From a bacterium (GTDB lineage Bacteria > SZUA-79 > Acidulodesulfobacterales > Acidulodesulfobacteraceae): a stretch of 8,189 nt of DNA. The position numbers and the translations under genes are program-made. The notes beneath the pieces were generated by a model. The model was given only the letters and a program-made list of their open reading frames with translations. It ran no database searches and had not been told where the DNA came from. Positions 6,437 through 8,189 of the stretch are shown here, piece after piece; within the stretch, counting starts at the first letter, position 1; each line of letters starts with the position of its first letter. The stretch lies in assembly GCA_021821565.1 (NCBI GenBank), contig JAKACI010000055.1, positions 1 through 8,189 on the forward strand. The letters are read 5' to 3'.

Positions 6437-6462
6437 AATTTATATAATATAATTTATTAATT

Positions 6463-8112
6463 TTAAATAATTGTTTCGTTATTTTTTTTGCTTTTAGTTT
6501 CTTTTAATTTGCCGAAACATTTTTTAAATATTTCTCCTCTTTCACTATAATCTTTAAACATATCGAAACTTGATGACGCAGGGGAAAGCAAAACCGAGCA
6601 TAAAGTATTATTGCCGCATACGGCTGCAGCAATATCATAAGCCTTTTCAACCGCATCTGCCATATCTGAAGCATTTATCAAGTCGACGGTATTATTATTA
6701 AGCGATTTATATATAATATCTGCCGTCTCGCCTATCAAAACGCAGGCTTTAACATATTTTTTTACAGGTTCGATAAGGACGTCGTAATTAAAACCTTTAT
6801 CTTTACCGCCCAAAATAAGAATAACGGCGGAACCTTTAATTGATTCAAGGGCGCTTATGACCGCCGCAGGGTTTGTCGCCTTTGAATCGTCATAAAAATT
6901 GATATTATTAATATTACCGATAAATTCTACTCTATGTTTTAATAATTTATATTCTTTAAATGATTGTTCTACTGCCTCTATAGGAACTCCTGAGGACAGC
7001 AATGCGCCTGAAGCAGCCATCATATCTTCTATAACAAATTTTCTCTTATCTTTAAAATCTTTTAAGGAAATTTTATAATCAATATCGTAAAATTCTTTTA
7101 ATTTAAAATAAATGTTTTCATTTTTATAAAAAATATTACATTTATTTTCATTAAAACCGAACAAAATAGGCAGCGAACCTATTATATCTTTAACTATAAA
7201 TGCGTTATAGTCTTCATAATTCAATATTGCAGTGTCATTTATACTATGATTTTTAAATATTTTATATTTCGTCAATCTATATTCGTCAAAATTTTCATAT
7301 CTGTCAAGATGATCATCCTGAATATTTAATAATACGGCAATATCAGGATTAAATTTATAAACCCATTCTAATTGAAAACTTGATACTTCTAAAATAAAAT
7401 CATTATAATTTTTTATGCCTTCAATAAAAGGAATGCCGAAATTACCTCCGGTAAAAGCCTTTATATTTGCATATTTCATTGCTGAGGAACACATTGAGGT
7501 CGCAGTAGTTTTTCCGTTTGTTCCCGTAATAGCTATTATTCTTGGTCTGGCAATACCGCTGCTTTCAATATTGAAATTATCGCATTTATTTTTATTAATA
7601 TTTTCCGTATATTTATTGTTTTTATTTTTAATATGCGGATTTCTATTTTCGTTTTCGCTATCATTAGAAAAATTATCGTCGTTTAATTTACTATATAATT
7701 TATTATTTAATTTACCGTAATAATTTTGCATTAAATTTTCGTAAGCAAATTCTATCTCGCCGTATATAGGTTTTCTGAGCTGTCTTAATTTTAATACAAC
7801 ATTGTTATTTCTACGAATCCCCGGACTTATAACGGTTTGTCCGACATCGTTAATTTTATTTTTTAAAAAATATTCTGCTCCGTTATTGTTAAAGAAAAAA
7901 GAACCTTCACAATTTTGGTTTAGTTTATTTATATCGTCATCGTTTAAAAATTCGTCGTAAATCATAATATTATTTTCATCATTTTTTAATTGATTATAGG
8001 TATTTACATTTACGCCGCAAGCATTTCCGTCATCGGTATTTTTTTTTAAAAAATCCTGTACCGCCTTGCCTGTTTTCCCGTAACCTATTATCAGCGTATT
8101 CAAATTTTTCAT
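6463..8112 (-). CDS. murD: UDP-N-acetylmuramoylalanine--D-glutamate ligase, with low-complexity insertions
   Basis: MurD is a cytoplasmic Mur ligase that adds D-Glu to UDP-MurNAc-L-Ala with ATP. The N-terminal domain has LIIGYGKTGKA (7-17), SPGI (96-99) and GEIEFAY (118-124). The central ATPase domain has the P-loop GTNGKTT (197-203, Lys201), EVSSFQLE (242-249), DDHLDRY (266-272, His268) and Lys282, the likely carbamylated lysine. The C-terminal domain has DDSKATNP (408-415), LGGKDKG (434-440) and SPASSSFDMFKDYSERG (510-526). All key residues are present, so the enzyme should be active. At 549 residues it is about 100 longer than usual (about 440-460). The extra length is mostly an Asn/Lys/Asp-rich stretch at about 128-188, plus smaller insertions in the N-terminal domain (about 23-50 and 58-85). 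The ATG at 8110-8112 lies just before the nucleotide-fold glycines. No Shine-Dalgarno sequence is visible upstream. Confidence 0.95.
   Translation of the reverse strand: MKNLNTLIIGYGKTGKAVQDFLKKNTDDGNACGVNVNTYNQLKNDENNIMIYDEFLNDDDINKLNQNCEGSFFFNNNGAEYFLKNKINDVGQTVISPGIRRNNNVVLKLRQLRKPIYGEIEFAYENLMQNYYGKLNNKLYSKLNDDNFSNDSENENRNPHIKNKNNKYTENINKNKCDNFNIESSGIARPRIIAITGTNGKTTATSMCSSAMKYANIKAFTGGNFGIPFIEGIKNYNDFILEVSSFQLEWVYKFNPDIAVLLNIQDDHLDRYENFDEYRLTKYKIFKNHSINDTAILNYEDYNAFIVKDIIGSLPILFGFNENKCNIFYKNENIYFKLKEFYDIDYKISLKDFKDKRKFVIEDMMAASGALLSSGVPIEAVEQSFKEYKLLKHRVEFIGNINNINFYDDSKATNPAAVISALESIKGSAVILILGGKDKGFNYDVLIEPVKKYVKACVLIGETADIIYKSLNNNTVDLINASDMADAVEKAYDIAAAVCGNNTLCSVLLSPASSSFDMFKDYSERGEIFKKCFGKLKETKSKKNNETII
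7551..7729 (-). other. Low-complexity Asn/Lys-rich insertion within MurD
   Basis: Residues about 128-188 of MurD lie between GEIEFAY and the P-loop, where E. coli MurD has fewer than 20 residues. They are mostly Asn, Lys, Asp, Glu, Ser and Tyr and look disordered. The segment holds an internal in-frame repeat: tttaatttac recurs 24 bp apart (7682-7691 and 7706-7715), which gives KLN at residues 134-136 and 142-144. This suggests growth by slippage. The insertion sits at the hinge between the N-terminal and central domains, so it need not disturb the active site. Confidence 0.75.
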
Positions 8113-8113
8113 A

Positions 8114-8134
8114 TTTATAATTTATAATTTATAA
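8114..8134. repeat. 7-bp tandem repeat, three copies, in the murD leader
   Basis: Three perfect copies of tttataa (8114-8120, 8121-8127, 8128-8134) begin one base upstream of the murD ATG. They take the place of a Shine-Dalgarno sequence. The remaining 55 bp to the right edge are A/T-rich, and I cannot assign them to a gene. Confidence 0.75.
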
Positions 8135-8189
8135 TTACACTAATATTAATATAATGTTGCAAAATGTAATAAATAATAAATAGATGCAA

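Noticed and set aside
7415..7720. Plus-strand open frame of about 100 codons with a hydrophobic translation
   Set aside because: It lies entirely opposite murD, whose motifs are intact. A/T-rich antisense of Asn/Lys codons reads as Leu/Phe/Ile and gives false membrane-like peptides. The same reasoning removes the shorter plus-strand frames opposite ddl, murB, murC and murG.
8134..8162. Sigma-70-like promoter before murD (TTGCAA, 17 bp, TGTAAT on the minus strand)
   Set aside because: The matches are 4/6 and 5/6 only. In DNA this rich in A and T such matches are expected by chance, so it cannot be supported.
8135..8189. Possible C-terminal end of mraY at the right edge (minus-strand frame reading a short hydrophobic peptide and ending at 8135-8137)
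   Set aside because: The 17 residues are hydrophobic but do not resemble the usual MraY end, and A/T-only DNA yields hydrophobic frames easily. mraY is expected to the right, but its end is not demonstrated here.

Overview
The window is a seven-gene stretch of a dcw (division and cell wall) cluster, all on the minus strand. Read in the direction of transcription from the right edge to the left, the order is murD, ftsW, murG, murC, murB, ddl, and the start of a further gene cut by the left edge that is most likely ftsQ. This is the classical dcw order, with murB between murC and ddl as in many Gram-negative bacteria. mraY and murE/murF would be expected beyond the right edge, and ftsA/ftsZ beyond the left edge.

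The genes form one pathway. MurB, MurC and MurD are cytoplasmic enzymes that make UDP-MurNAc and add L-Ala and D-Glu. Ddl supplies the D-Ala-D-Ala dipeptide. MurG makes lipid II at the inner face of the membrane. FtsW polymerises lipid II at the septum, and FtsQ belongs to the divisome complex that controls it. All six complete proteins carry their expected catalytic motifs, and none is frameshifted or truncated.

The DNA is very AT-rich (by eye well under 35% GC), with many Lys, Asn and Ile residues. The gene order with murB fits a diderm bacterium of proteobacterial or desulfobacterial type with a low-GC genome. This placement is an inference from gene order and composition only; no lineage marker is present.

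The less ordinary part is between the genes. dcw genes usually overlap or nearly touch, but here the gaps are 25, 154, 165, 248, 170 and 54 bp. Most gaps hold short AT-only tandem repeats with 7-, 8-, 9- or 16-bp periods. The murC-murB gap holds an inverted pair of ATTCC-type palindromes resembling neisserial dRS3 repeats. The murG-murC gap holds a 114-bp element with 20-bp imperfect terminal inverted repeats. Most start codons lack a recognisable Shine-Dalgarno sequence. MurD is about 100 residues longer than usual because of Asn/Lys-rich insertions. I found no RNA gene, CRISPR array, complete insertion sequence or convincing intrinsic terminator, and no new multi-gene system.
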